Assembly: GCF_000230675.1 (NCBI RefSeq) | Contig: NZ_AGIK01000001.1 | Location: 310,001 to 374,000, forward strand | From: Synechococcus sp. WH 8016 | GTDB lineage: Bacteria; Cyanobacteriota; Cyanobacteriia; PCC-6307; Cyanobiaceae | Direction of reading: 5' to 3' | Length of the DNA stretch: 64,000 nucleotides | Shown: piece by piece, positions 16,903 to 24,994 of the stretch | Layout of the letters: each line of letters opens with the position of its first letter | How positions within the stretch are numbered: the stretch's first letter is position 1 | Program-made: the position numbers and the translations under genes | Notes under the pieces: model-generated | Database searches by the model: none | Told to the model about the DNA's origin: nothing | Seen by the model: only the letters and a program-made list of their open reading frames with translations

Positions 16903-16997
16903 AGGTGTGGATCTAGGCTGAATCTTTCGCTCTGCTGGCCATTTCCGCTTCTCCTGTTGCATCTGAGTCCACAGCCTCTGGTTTTGATTCCCTTGGT

Positions 16998-18215
16998 TTG
17001 AGTCAGCCGTTGCTGAAGGCTTTGCAGGAGAAGGGATACACCGCTCCGTCGCCGATTCAATTGCAGGCCATTCCCGCTGTGATCTCTGGTCGGGATGTGA
17101 TGGCGGCAGCGCAAACAGGAACGGGTAAAACCGCAGGCTTCACGCTGCCAATGTTGGAGCGCCTGAACCATGGAGCGCGTCCTGGACGCGCACAAATACG
17201 CGCCTTGGTGCTGACCCCTACGCGTGAGCTTGCTGCGCAGGTGTTGGCGAGTGTTCGTGATTACAGCAAGCATCTTCCGCTGACCAGCGACGTGGTGTTT
17301 GGTGGTGTCAAGATCAACCCTCAAATTCAACGGTTGCAGAAGGGCGTTGATGTGTTGGTTGCGACCCCAGGCCGCTTGTTAGATCTGCTCCAGCAGGGGG
17401 CTGTTCGTTTCGACCGCGTGGAATTTTTGGTGCTTGATGAAGCCGACCGAATGTTGGATATGGGGTTTATTCATGACATTCGGCGTGTGATTTCTCGCCT
17501 TCCTGATCGTCGTCAAACCCTGATGTTTTCGGCCACTTTTAGTGCGCCAATTCGGAAACTAGCAACAGGCCTGCTTGATCATCCTGTTCAAATTCAGGTG
17601 GCCCCTGCCAACCAAACCGTGCGCTCTGTGGAGCAGGTTGTTCATCCTTGCGACATGGTCCGCAAGATTGATCTGCTCAGCCATCTCATTCGCAGTGGAG
17701 AATGGCTCCAGGTGTTGGTCTTTTCCCGCACGAAGCATGGTGCCAACCGTGTTGTGGAACGTCTCAGTCAGCAGGGTCTCCTAGCGGCTGCCATCCATGG
17801 CAACAAGAGCCAGGGTGCGCGCACTCGCGCTTTGCAGGGATTTAAGGACGGTTCGGTGCGCGTTCTTGTCGCCACCGATATCGCAGCCCGAGGAATTGAT
17901 ATTCAGCAGCTGCCTCATGTGGTGAATCTCGATCTCCCGAATGTTGCTGAGGACTATGTGCATCGCATTGGCCGTACAGGTCGGGCTGGAGAAACTGGAC
18001 ACGCCATTTCTCTCGTTGCTGCTGAAGAGGCACTGCTCTTGAAGGCAATTGAACGCTTAACGGGTGAGTCCCTTCGTCGAGAAAACGTGCCGGGATTTGA
18101 GCCCACCGTTCTCAAGGCCGCCCCCCTGGATCTGAGCGGAGGACGGGGACGGCGCTCAGGAGGTTCATCGCGCCGTCGGCAAGACACGCGTAGCACGAGA
18201 ACGTACCGCCGATAA
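16998..18215 (+). CDS. DEAD-box RNA helicase, RhlE type
   Basis: Motifs in order: Q motif (GYTAPSPIQ), AAQTGTGKT (I), PTRELAAQV (Ia), TPGRLLD (Ib), [12 protein letters not shown] (II), SAT (III), [14 protein letters not shown] (V) and [10 protein letters not shown] (VI). A basic Arg-rich tail suits RNA binding. It unwinds RNA, typically in ribosome assembly or cold adaptation. The listed start is the TTG at 16998, but the conserved aromatic residue of the Q motif (GFDSLGLS) lies upstream in frame. The frame is open back to 16917 without any ATG, GTG or other TTG; CTG (16932/16935) or ATT (16941) may be the true start. Confidence 0.9.
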   Translation: MSQPLLKALQEKGYTAPSPIQLQAIPAVISGRDVMAAAQTGTGKTAGFTLPMLERLNHGARPGRAQIRALVLTPTRELAAQVLASVRDYSKHLPLTSDVVFGGVKINPQIQRLQKGVDVLVATPGRLLDLLQQGAVRFDRVEFLVLDEADRMLDMGFIHDIRRVISRLPDRRQTLMFSATFSAPIRKLATGLLDHPVQIQVAPANQTVRSVEQVVHPCDMVRKIDLLSHLIRSGEWLQVLVFSRTKHGANRVVERLSQQGLLAAAIHGNKSQGARTRALQGFKDGSVRVLVATDIAARGIDIQQLPHVVNLDLPNVAEDYVHRIGRTGRAGETGHAISLVAAEEALLLKAIERLTGESLRRENVPGFEPTVLKAAPLDLSGGRGRRSGGSSRRRQDTRSTRTYRR

Positions 18216-18225
18216 CGCTATTTCG

Positions 18226-19254
18226 TTACGTAAACGTGCCAAACCGTTGTTTGGGTGCCGCGTTTAGTTGTTGGATCAGGGAGTCGCCATGGCTCCGCCC
18301 TTTCCCTTCCAGCTGCGCAGCGCGAATCAGGATTGGGCAGCCATTCGTGCTGACCACGACGCCCATTCCCTTTACAGATTCCAGCACTGTGCCTGGTGGA
18401 TGCCCTCCTGTGGGCCAGCGGCCGATGAGGGGGTGCACCTCTGCCGGCAGCTCTTTTCTCAAGCGATCGATGAGCGGTTCGCAATGCAGAAGTTTGAGGC
18501 GTTTGTCGTTCCAAAGCGTGACGGCATTCGGATAGAGCGCCATCACCTTGCGATGAATGTTGAGTGCCGATGCGGACCAGTCGATTTGGTGGTCTTGTTT
18601 GGTGAGCATGCGTGCGTAACTGGCTTCTCCAGGACGATCGGCCTGGTCGACCAGCTTCAGCCTTGCTCTGCGTTCGGGTTCGGACCCGTGTCCTGCCGAT
18701 TCGATCAATGGCAAAGCTTCCACCATCAGATCAGCTGTCAGAGCACTCATCCGCTCGGCCAGGGTGTGGCCGTTATCGAGTAGCCCAATCGACAGGTTCC
18801 TTTCGATCAGAACGGGTCCAGTGTCGAGGCCTTCTTCCATGGCCATCACCCCCACACCTGTTTCGGAGTCACCTTCCAGCAGGGACCACTGAATCGGTCC
18901 TGCACCTCGCCAGCGGGGAAGCAGAGATCCATGGCCGTTCCAGCATCCCAGCGGCGGTTGATCCAGCACACTTTTGGGCAAAATTTGCCCGAAAGCCACC
19001 ACCACGGACAGATCGGCGTGGAGCTCAGCGAGTTGCTGTTGACAGGTTTTGTCCTGTTTGATGCGTTCGGGGGTGAAAACCGTTAACCCCAGCTCAAGAG
19101 CTTTGGCTTTCACCGCTGAAGGAATCAACGTCTTGCCGCGTCCCCGGCGTCGATCCGGCTGGGTGACCACTCCCACAAGCGCATGGCCAGCTTGATGGAG
19201 AGCCACCAGTGTTGGCACGGCATAGTCGGGCGTTCCCCAGAACAAAATGTTCAT
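18226..19254 (-). CDS. fmt: Methionyl-tRNA formyltransferase
   Basis: 342 residues. Formylates initiator Met-tRNA with 10-formyl-tetrahydrofolate. The N-terminal Rossmann domain starts ILFWGTPDYAVPTL. The catalytic region NGHGSLLPRWRGAGPIQW supplies Asn and His, and GDSETGVGVMAMEEGLDTGPVL supplies the Asp. The C-terminal OB-like domain binds tRNA. Normal length (typical 310-340). It is convergent with the helicase and follows pmbA by 10 bases, so it probably ends the tldD-pmbA-fmt run. Confidence 0.96.
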   Translation of the reverse strand: MNILFWGTPDYAVPTLVALHQAGHALVGVVTQPDRRRGRGKTLIPSAVKAKALELGLTVFTPERIKQDKTCQQQLAELHADLSVVVAFGQILPKSVLDQPPLGCWNGHGSLLPRWRGAGPIQWSLLEGDSETGVGVMAMEEGLDTGPVLIERNLSIGLLDNGHTLAERMSALTADLMVEALPLIESAGHGSEPERRARLKLVDQADRPGEASYARMLTKQDHQIDWSASALNIHRKVMALYPNAVTLWNDKRLKLLHCEPLIDRLRKELPAEVHPLIGRWPTGGHPPGTVLESVKGMGVVVSTNGCPILIRAAQLEGKGRSHGDSLIQQLNAAPKQRFGTFT

Positions 19255-19264
19255 CGAGCGAAGC

Positions 19265-20632
19265 TCAGGCCTCTCCCGTGATCGCTAAACCATCCACCCA
19301 GACATGGGGTGAAACGCCTTGATGGGTCACCACCTCATGGGGTTCTAGGTGAACGATTCCTTTCAAAACCTCGCGGATGTCGCCAGCGATCGTGGCTGCT
19401 TCCACAGAGATGCGCTCACCATCCTTCACGAGCCAGCCATCAAACGGCAGCGAAAAGGCTCCTTGGCTGGCTTTTACGCCTGCATGGAGTGCGCTCAAGC
19501 TTTCAATCAACACGAAGGGCTCTTGGGTGCTGCGATGGTCGAGATGGGGAGAGGGACTGATCAATCCTTGACTGGAACTCACTTCAAACCAATCCGGTCC
19601 AACGGAGACCTTGGCTCCGAGTCCGGCGTGACCGGTGGGAGACACTCCAAATTGACGTGCTGTGGCTTCGGAATGGAGAAGATTCTCCAATGTGCCGTTG
19701 CCGATGAGGCAGAGCCGTTTGGTAGGTGTGCCTTCTCCATCAAAGGCCGCTGCCCCCACGTGATCGGGATGTAACCCGTTGTCGTGCAAATTAAAAAATG
19801 GCACGGCGAGCTGTTGGCCAAGCGACTCTTTGCTGCTCAGGCTGACGCCATCGAGAATCGATCTGGCATTGAGCATGCTGCTGAAGGCACCAATCAGATC
19901 AAGGAATGCCTCCGGTGTGAAACAGACCAAATAACGACCGGTATCAATCGGTTTGTAGTTGAGATGACTGATGGTGCGCTCGGCTGCTTCCTTGATACAG
20001 CCGGCAAGGTCAAGATCGGCACTGCCAAGCGCAACGCGAACGGCCCCACCGCTGCGTGGTTTTCTGCCGCTTTCTTCGGCACGGGCATACAGGTAGAGGC
20101 TTGCCTGAGTGCGTTGCATGTGGCGAAGTGCCCCCTCGCTATTGAGGTAGATCCGCTCGCTATTGCCTTCGGTTAAGCCGTTGTAGGGGACGGTTTCGAT
20201 CGCAGGATGTTTGGAAAGCAGCTCCCCTTCCACCTCTTTCAGGGTGCTGAGCAATTTTTGAATGCTCTGAGAGGGTTTTAGCGGCCGATCAAGCTCCGGA
20301 ATCGGTGCCGTTGCCAGGGGTGAAAAGCCTGGGATGTCTTCTGTGTTGCCAAAGGAACTGGCCTGATAAGCGCCATGCAGGGCTTTTTCGAGGCCTCCTG
20401 GAGAAAGGTCAGACGTGCTGGTTACACCAACCAGTCCTTGCTCATTCCAAACGCGAACGGTGATCGAGCTGCGTTGAGCCGCTTTCATTTGCTTGGCTTC
20501 ACCCCGATCCACTTGCACCGAGGCATTCATTCCTCGGCTGGCTCCAAGGTCCCATCGACGGATTCCGTCCCTGGTGGCGAGGGTGTGGAGCTGATCGCGG
20601 AGCTCTTTCACATTGAGAGGTGTATGGGTCAT
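19265..20632 (-). CDS. pmbA: TldE/PmbA metalloprotease subunit
   Basis: 455 residues of the TldD/PmbA family. PmbA/TldE is the subunit without the zinc motif that pairs with TldD. In other bacteria the heterodimer trims peptides such as microcin B17 and the antitoxin CcdA. Visible family features are the N-terminal ASRGMNASVQVDRGEAKQMK segment, the central GNGTLENLLHSEATARQFG region and the C-terminal GIVHLEPHEVVTHQGVSPHVWVDGLAI. It starts 2 bases after the tldD stop. Given the small peptides elsewhere in the window, a role in peptide maturation is imaginable, but the pair is widely conserved in cyanobacteria and needs no such link. Confidence 0.9.
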   Translation of the reverse strand: MTHTPLNVKELRDQLHTLATRDGIRRWDLGASRGMNASVQVDRGEAKQMKAAQRSSITVRVWNEQGLVGVTSTSDLSPGGLEKALHGAYQASSFGNTEDIPGFSPLATAPIPELDRPLKPSQSIQKLLSTLKEVEGELLSKHPAIETVPYNGLTEGNSERIYLNSEGALRHMQRTQASLYLYARAEESGRKPRSGGAVRVALGSADLDLAGCIKEAAERTISHLNYKPIDTGRYLVCFTPEAFLDLIGAFSSMLNARSILDGVSLSSKESLGQQLAVPFFNLHDNGLHPDHVGAAAFDGEGTPTKRLCLIGNGTLENLLHSEATARQFGVSPTGHAGLGAKVSVGPDWFEVSSSQGLISPSPHLDHRSTQEPFVLIESLSALHAGVKASQGAFSLPFDGWLVKDGERISVEAATIAGDIREVLKGIVHLEPHEVVTHQGVSPHVWVDGLAITGEA

Positions 20633-20634
20633 GC

Positions 20635-22098
20635 TCAGCGGCCTCCCACCGTGATCGAATCAACCTTGATGTGGGGTTGCCCCACCGTGACAAAAATGCT
20701 GCCGCTTACCGAGCCGCAGTATCCAGCGGCTAAGTCGAGATCATTGGCGCACATGGAAATCCTTGGCATGACTTCCTTGGCTTCACCGATCAAGGTGGCC
20801 CCTTTGACCGGACGGCCTAATTGGCCATTTTCAATGATGTAGCCCTCTTCCACAGAGAAATTGAATTGACCGGTGGGTCCCACACTTCCGCCGCCCATGG
20901 ACTTGCAGTACAAGCCACGATCAACGGATTGGATCAGTTCATCGGTGCTGTGGGGGCCTGCAGCGATGTAGGTGTTGCGCATGCGGCTGGCAGCTGCAAA
21001 TCCATGGTTTTGCCGTCGACCACTTCCCGTTCGCGGATGTCCGGTGCGGAGTTCACCGGCGCGATCGCTCAAAAATCCTTTTAGGACGCCATTTTCAATG
21101 AGGACGGTTTTCTGCGATTCCATTCCTTCATCGTCCATCGATAAAGAACCGAAGGCACCGGTACTCAGCCCTTCATCAATCGCGGTCACAGCCGGATTGG
21201 CAATCGTTTTTCCGACTTGATCGGCAAACGGGGTTGTCCCCCGTTCCACTTGGGTGGTTTCGAGCAGATGGCCGCAGGCCTCATGGAAAATCACGCCTCC
21301 AAAACGATTGGCGAGGACCACAGGCATTTGTCCTCCATCCACGTAATCGGCATGAAGCATGGTGGCGGCACTGCTGCACACTTCGTTGGCGGCTGCATCC
21401 ACATCCCACTCCCGCAAATCATCCGGGCGGTCGCTCGATCCAAAGCGGCGAGCGATGCTTGCACGATGCTCACCATCGGCGGCTAAGACACTGAGGCCGC
21501 TGGACTGATGCAGGCGGATGTCGCGGGCATAGGTTCCATCACTCGCAGCCACAAGCACCTCCTGCCAGTCGCGTGAAAAGCTGCCGCGACGCACGTCAAG
21601 ATGCTGTCCGAGCTGATCCAGTCGCGCTGTTCCTTCCAGCAAACGTTGGGTGATTTCAGCGAGCTCAGGTGACTGAGCGAGCCAGGCATCTTTCTTCGCA
21701 CCAAAATCTTTGAGCTGATGGAGACCTTGAAAGCCTCCTTCGCGCTGGAGACCGTTGTGTTCCAGTTCGAGCATGGCCAACGCTTGGTCCAGTGCTTGGA
21801 CAAGGCCTGATTCACTGAGGTCGTTGGTGCTAACGAACCCATCTCGGTGTCCAAGGAAGACCCGAATCCCCGCTCCCATCCCGAAGGATGGAGACACGCT
21901 GGTGATGCGCTCCTGTTCGGCGAGAACGCCGAGGTGATCTGTGCGTTCTAAGAACACTTCCACAAGATCAGCGCCTGCACGCATCCCTGTATGGAGAAGC
22001 GTTTCCAGGCGATCTTTCCAGGGTGTGTGGCTCGGATCCAGATTGAATGTCTGGTTAAGACCGGGATGGGTGACGACCAAGCCCCTCGTCTGCGTCAA
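20635..22098 (-). CDS. tldD: TldD zinc metalloprotease subunit
   Basis: 487 residues. The HExxxH zinc motif is visible in GGVIFHEACGHLLETTQVE (about residue 270), followed by GLSTGAFGSLSMDDEGME and the conserved end ISMCANDLDLAAGYCGSVSGSIFV. It forms a heterodimeric peptidase with the adjacent pmbA product. Length is typical. The N-terminal part (MRAGADLVEVFLERTDHLGVLAEQERI) is the usual TldD fold. Confidence 0.93.
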   Translation of the reverse strand: MTQTRGLVVTHPGLNQTFNLDPSHTPWKDRLETLLHTGMRAGADLVEVFLERTDHLGVLAEQERITSVSPSFGMGAGIRVFLGHRDGFVSTNDLSESGLVQALDQALAMLELEHNGLQREGGFQGLHQLKDFGAKKDAWLAQSPELAEITQRLLEGTARLDQLGQHLDVRRGSFSRDWQEVLVAASDGTYARDIRLHQSSGLSVLAADGEHRASIARRFGSSDRPDDLREWDVDAAANEVCSSAATMLHADYVDGGQMPVVLANRFGGVIFHEACGHLLETTQVERGTTPFADQVGKTIANPAVTAIDEGLSTGAFGSLSMDDEGMESQKTVLIENGVLKGFLSDRAGELRTGHPRTGSGRRQNHGFAAASRMRNTYIAAGPHSTDELIQSVDRGLYCKSMGGGSVGPTGQFNFSVEEGYIIENGQLGRPVKGATLIGEAKEVMPRISMCANDLDLAAGYCGSVSGSIFVTVGQPHIKVDSITVGGR

Positions 22099-22160
22099 CC
22101 TTGATTATGGAGAATCGCGGAAGGAATCGGAGATAGGGGCTCTGGTTGCTTTGGCAGCCC

Positions 22161-23255
22161 TCAACGAACGCGGGGGTGGTACTGATCGCTGCGGATCGGT
22201 GCCATGAAGAACAGGGACGCCATTTGAACGCCGTTGGCCACCCAATGGGGAAGTTTGCGCAGCACTTTGATGGGTGCAGGGGAGTGCGTTGCATCCACAG
22301 CGCTGAGCGCTGCGTTGTTGTTCACCAGGCGCTCGAGACCATCGAAAAAGCGGGGATTTTTCACGTCGAGGACCACGGGGAACACCCGTGCCGTGTTTTC
22401 GTTCGTCTTGTCGATGACCAAGCGGTCGTATTCGCGCGCATCCAAACCGAGGGATTCGTAAAACTCTTTGCGTGCCACATCACGGACATACATGGTGGCG
22501 AAGACCGCAAGAAGGAAAAAACGGCACCAGAGCCTTGCGCGCAATCCCCTAACCGTGTCCGGCTGAGCTTTCATTAAAGCGTCGAAGAAATCACCGTGGC
22601 GATTTTCGTCCTGGCACCAATTTTCGAAGAAGTTGAAGATCGGGAAAATCTTGCAATCTGGATTTTGCTCAAGATGGCGGAAAATGGTGATGTAACGCCA
22701 GTAACCAATTTTTTCAGACAGATATGTGGCGTAAAAGATAAATTTCGGTTTGAAGAATGTATAGCTTTTGCTGGCCGTTAAGAAGCCAAGATCCAGCTGT
22801 AGACCAAAATCGCTCATCGACTTATTGAGGAAGCCGGCATGCCGAGCCTCATCACGGGCCATGTGCGAGAAGCATTCGGCAAGGAGGGGGTTCTTGGTTT
22901 TAATCCGACGGCTGAGCTCTTTGTAAAGCAAAAATCCGGAAAACTCAGACGTGCAACTTTGCTCTAAAAATTCAACGAATACTTTGCGAGTCTCGGGGTC
23001 GAGTTGATCGGCAGCTCCCTCAAATTCGCCATTGCGGACGAAGTGATGACGGTTGTAATCCTTGCGAAATTCTTCGCAGATAGCCTCTAATTCCGCCTCA
23101 TTCGGCCGCAGATCCATCGCGGCCATCGCCTCGAAATCTGTCGTGTAAAAACGAGGGGTCAGGATCGTGTCCTTCTCCGGGTCTTTCGCCGTTACGTTGG
23201 ATCCTGGTGCTGCTGTGGCTTCCGTCACGGCTGTTGGAGGCACCATCGGTTGCAT
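22161..23255 (-). CDS. acsF: Mg-protoporphyrin IX monomethyl ester oxidative cyclase
   Basis: 364 residues. The aerobic diiron cyclase forms the fifth ring of chlorophyll. The ferritin-like carboxylate bridge shows in [34 protein letters not shown] and [13 protein letters not shown] (two E/D-x-x-R-H motifs). The sequence ends in a short basic tail. The start at 23255 gives a 40-residue Pro/Ala-rich leader that is common in the family; ATG at 23246 is equally possible. It acts at the thylakoid membrane and needs oxygen. Confidence 0.95.
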   Translation of the reverse strand: MQPMVPPTAVTEATAAPGSNVTAKDPEKDTILTPRFYTTDFEAMAAMDLRPNEAELEAICEEFRKDYNRHHFVRNGEFEGAADQLDPETRKVFVEFLEQSCTSEFSGFLLYKELSRRIKTKNPLLAECFSHMARDEARHAGFLNKSMSDFGLQLDLGFLTASKSYTFFKPKFIFYATYLSEKIGYWRYITIFRHLEQNPDCKIFPIFNFFENWCQDENRHGDFFDALMKAQPDTVRGLRARLWCRFFLLAVFATMYVRDVARKEFYESLGLDAREYDRLVIDKTNENTARVFPVVLDVKNPRFFDGLERLVNNNAALSAVDATHSPAPIKVLRKLPHWVANGVQMASLFFMAPIRSDQYHPRVR

Positions 23256-23321
23256 CAGTCACTACAGCCCATCGTAGGTCGCCCTCTGGTAACCCCGCAG
23301 CCCACTGTTACGAGCTCTCAG

Positions 23322-23771
23322 TTAATTCCCACCTAGCCATTTCTGGCCATTCAGACGCTGCAGCAAACGGGACTGGAGCAGGGCCAGATTGATGCGCTTT
23401 TCGTCGATTAAAAAAGACTCCAGCAGGCTTGGCTCTGTACCGGACTCTGCAAGCGCAATCGTTTTACCGGATGTGATCGAATCCGATTCAAAGCAAACCC
23501 AGAAGCGCCGATCGCCAGGGAGGGCACCGGTGAGCATCCAGCATTGGCCTCCCACCACGGGACGATCGCCTTCAACTAAATCGATCGAAGCGGTGATTTG
23601 GTGATTGGTGCTCAGCGCTTTGCTGAGAGATGGGATCAGGTCGTCCTTCATGAACGCCTGAAAGGGCTTGTCCTCCAGCTTGGGCTTTGGAGCAGGCTTG
23701 GCTGCAGGCTTCGCTGCGGGCTTTGCCGCTGATTTAGCTTCAGCTTTGGGTGTTGCGGGAGTTTCGCTCAC
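23322..23771 (-). CDS. DUF2996 family protein
   Basis: 149 residues. The first 40 residues are a low-complexity Ala/Lys/Pro run (AKPAAKPAAKPAPKPK) like a flexible basic tether. The conserved part PFQAFMKDDLIPSLSKAL, VVGGQCWMLTGALPGDRRFWVCF and SFLIDEKRINLALLQSRLLQRL is the cyanobacterial DUF2996 pattern. Plant relatives in chloroplasts are reported in light-acclimation contexts; the exact function here is unknown. The Lys/Ala/Pro repeats differ from neighbouring codon use and may vary in length. Confidence 0.8.
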   Translation of the reverse strand: MSETPATPKAEAKSAAKPAAKPAAKPAPKPKLEDKPFQAFMKDDLIPSLSKALSTNHQITASIDLVEGDRPVVGGQCWMLTGALPGDRRFWVCFESDSITSGKTIALAESGTEPSLLESFLIDEKRINLALLQSRLLQRLNGQKWLGGN

Positions 23772-23816
23772 CGGACTTTGGTTGCTGGGCGAACTGTAGA
23801 CAGCCCAGTGCGCTCT

Positions 23817-24353
23817 CTACCAATCATCGCCAATCTGTTGATTCCAATCGTCGGCCTCAGCGCCTTCTCCTCTCCCGGCATCAGCCGCCGATGGATTGGC
23901 CTGTTGTTCCCTTGGCTTGATGGGGTTGGTGTCGGCGGCCTGGGTTGCTGAGGTCGTGGCTTGATTGCCTCGATGCACCACCCTGAACGGCACCGAGACG
24001 GTTGGGGCTGGATCGCGCACGTCCCGTTCTGGCCAGGGCGTGGGTTGAGCCGGTCTGGCCTGGGATGGTTGCTCGCGAGGCATCGGCTCGTGAACATCGG
24101 GCCCTGTGGCTGGACGCCGAACCTCTCGGCGCAGCACAGGTCTTGAGGTCACCATCGCTAATCCCCCCACTGCGCTGACGCTCGATCCCAACACGGTTGC
24201 GACGGCGATCCAGGCCCCAATCGGCAATGGTGGCAATCTCCAGGTGAGCACCCGCAACGATGAGGCTTGTCCGAGATTGAGGGTTGCGATCAACAGCATC
24301 ACCACCACCGGACTCAGACAGGGAATCAGCAGCAAGCGTTGAAAAGGCGTCAT
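23817..24353 (-). CDS. Conserved two-helix membrane protein with Pro-rich tail
   Basis: 178 residues from the ATG overlapping the ubiX stop (ATGA). Two hydrophobic helices (LLLIPCLSPVVVMLLIATLNL and IGAWIAVATVLGSSVSAVGGLAM) are followed by a long Pro/Arg/Gln-rich, probably cytoplasmic tail ending in EADDWNQQIGDDW. No domain recognised. The tight coupling to ubiX suggests co-expression only. Confidence 0.65.
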   Translation of the reverse strand: MTPFQRLLLIPCLSPVVVMLLIATLNLGQASSLRVLTWRLPPLPIGAWIAVATVLGSSVSAVGGLAMVTSRPVLRREVRRPATGPDVHEPMPREQPSQARPAQPTPWPERDVRDPAPTVSVPFRVVHRGNQATTSATQAADTNPIKPREQQANPSAADAGRGEGAEADDWNQQIGDDW

Positions 24354-24994
24354 GGCTGGCGCCCCTGCCAACGGTTCAAAGGACTTAATTCCTCACCGAG
24401 GGAGTCGAAGAGGCGTACGACGAGGAAATCAACCATCTCGCTGAGATTTTGAGGTTGGCTGTACCAGGCAGGAATGGGGGGGGCAATTCTTGCTCCCGCT
24501 TCCGCGAGCGTTGTGAGATTGCGGAGATGGATCAGGCTCCATGGCATTTCTCTTGGAGCAAGCACCAGGGGTCGGCCTTCCTTGAGATGAACATCCGCAC
24601 AACGTTCGAGAAGATCACTGGCGACACCGGCGGCAATGCGTCCCACGGTGCCCATCGAGCAAGGAACAATCACCATGCCCCGAGTGGCCACACTGCCACT
24701 GGCAATGGTGGCGGCTTGATCTCCCCAGCGATGGCAAATTAGAGATCCGGTCTGAACATTCAGCCGCGTTCTCCAAAAGCGTTCCTGAAGCTCAGGATCG
24801 ACGGGCACTTGGATGGATTGTTCCGCGAGCCAAACCTCATGGGCACCACGACTCATGATCAGGTGAACGCTGCGTTCCCGCTGAAGCAGCAGTTGCAGGG
24901 CCCGCTCGGCAAGCGGTTGGGCTGAGGCACCGCTCACTCCTAGGACGTAAGGACGATCTCGTTGCTCCGAGAGGGACACGGCCTTAACCCTCAC
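24350..24994 (-). CDS. ubiX: Flavin prenyltransferase UbiX-like
   Basis: 214 residues of the flavoprotein UbiX/Pad1 family, which makes prenylated FMN for UbiD decarboxylases. Motifs: GVSGASAQPLAERAL (FMN site), the conserved P-C-S-M-x-T region VIVPCSMGTVGRIAAGVASDLL, ERCADVHLKEGRPLVLAPREMPWSLIHL and PPIPAWYSQPQ. The GTG at 24994 overlaps the end of the upstream RNB-like gene by 11 bases; a second GTG at 24979 avoids the overlap. In cyanobacteria it would support UbiD-type decarboxylation in plastoquinone synthesis. Confidence 0.88.
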   Translation of the reverse strand: MRVKAVSLSEQRDRPYVLGVSGASAQPLAERALQLLLQRERSVHLIMSRGAHEVWLAEQSIQVPVDPELQERFWRTRLNVQTGSLICHRWGDQAATIASGSVATRGMVIVPCSMGTVGRIAAGVASDLLERCADVHLKEGRPLVLAPREMPWSLIHLRNLTTLAEAGARIAPPIPAWYSQPQNLSEMVDFLVVRLFDSLGEELSPLNRWQGRQP

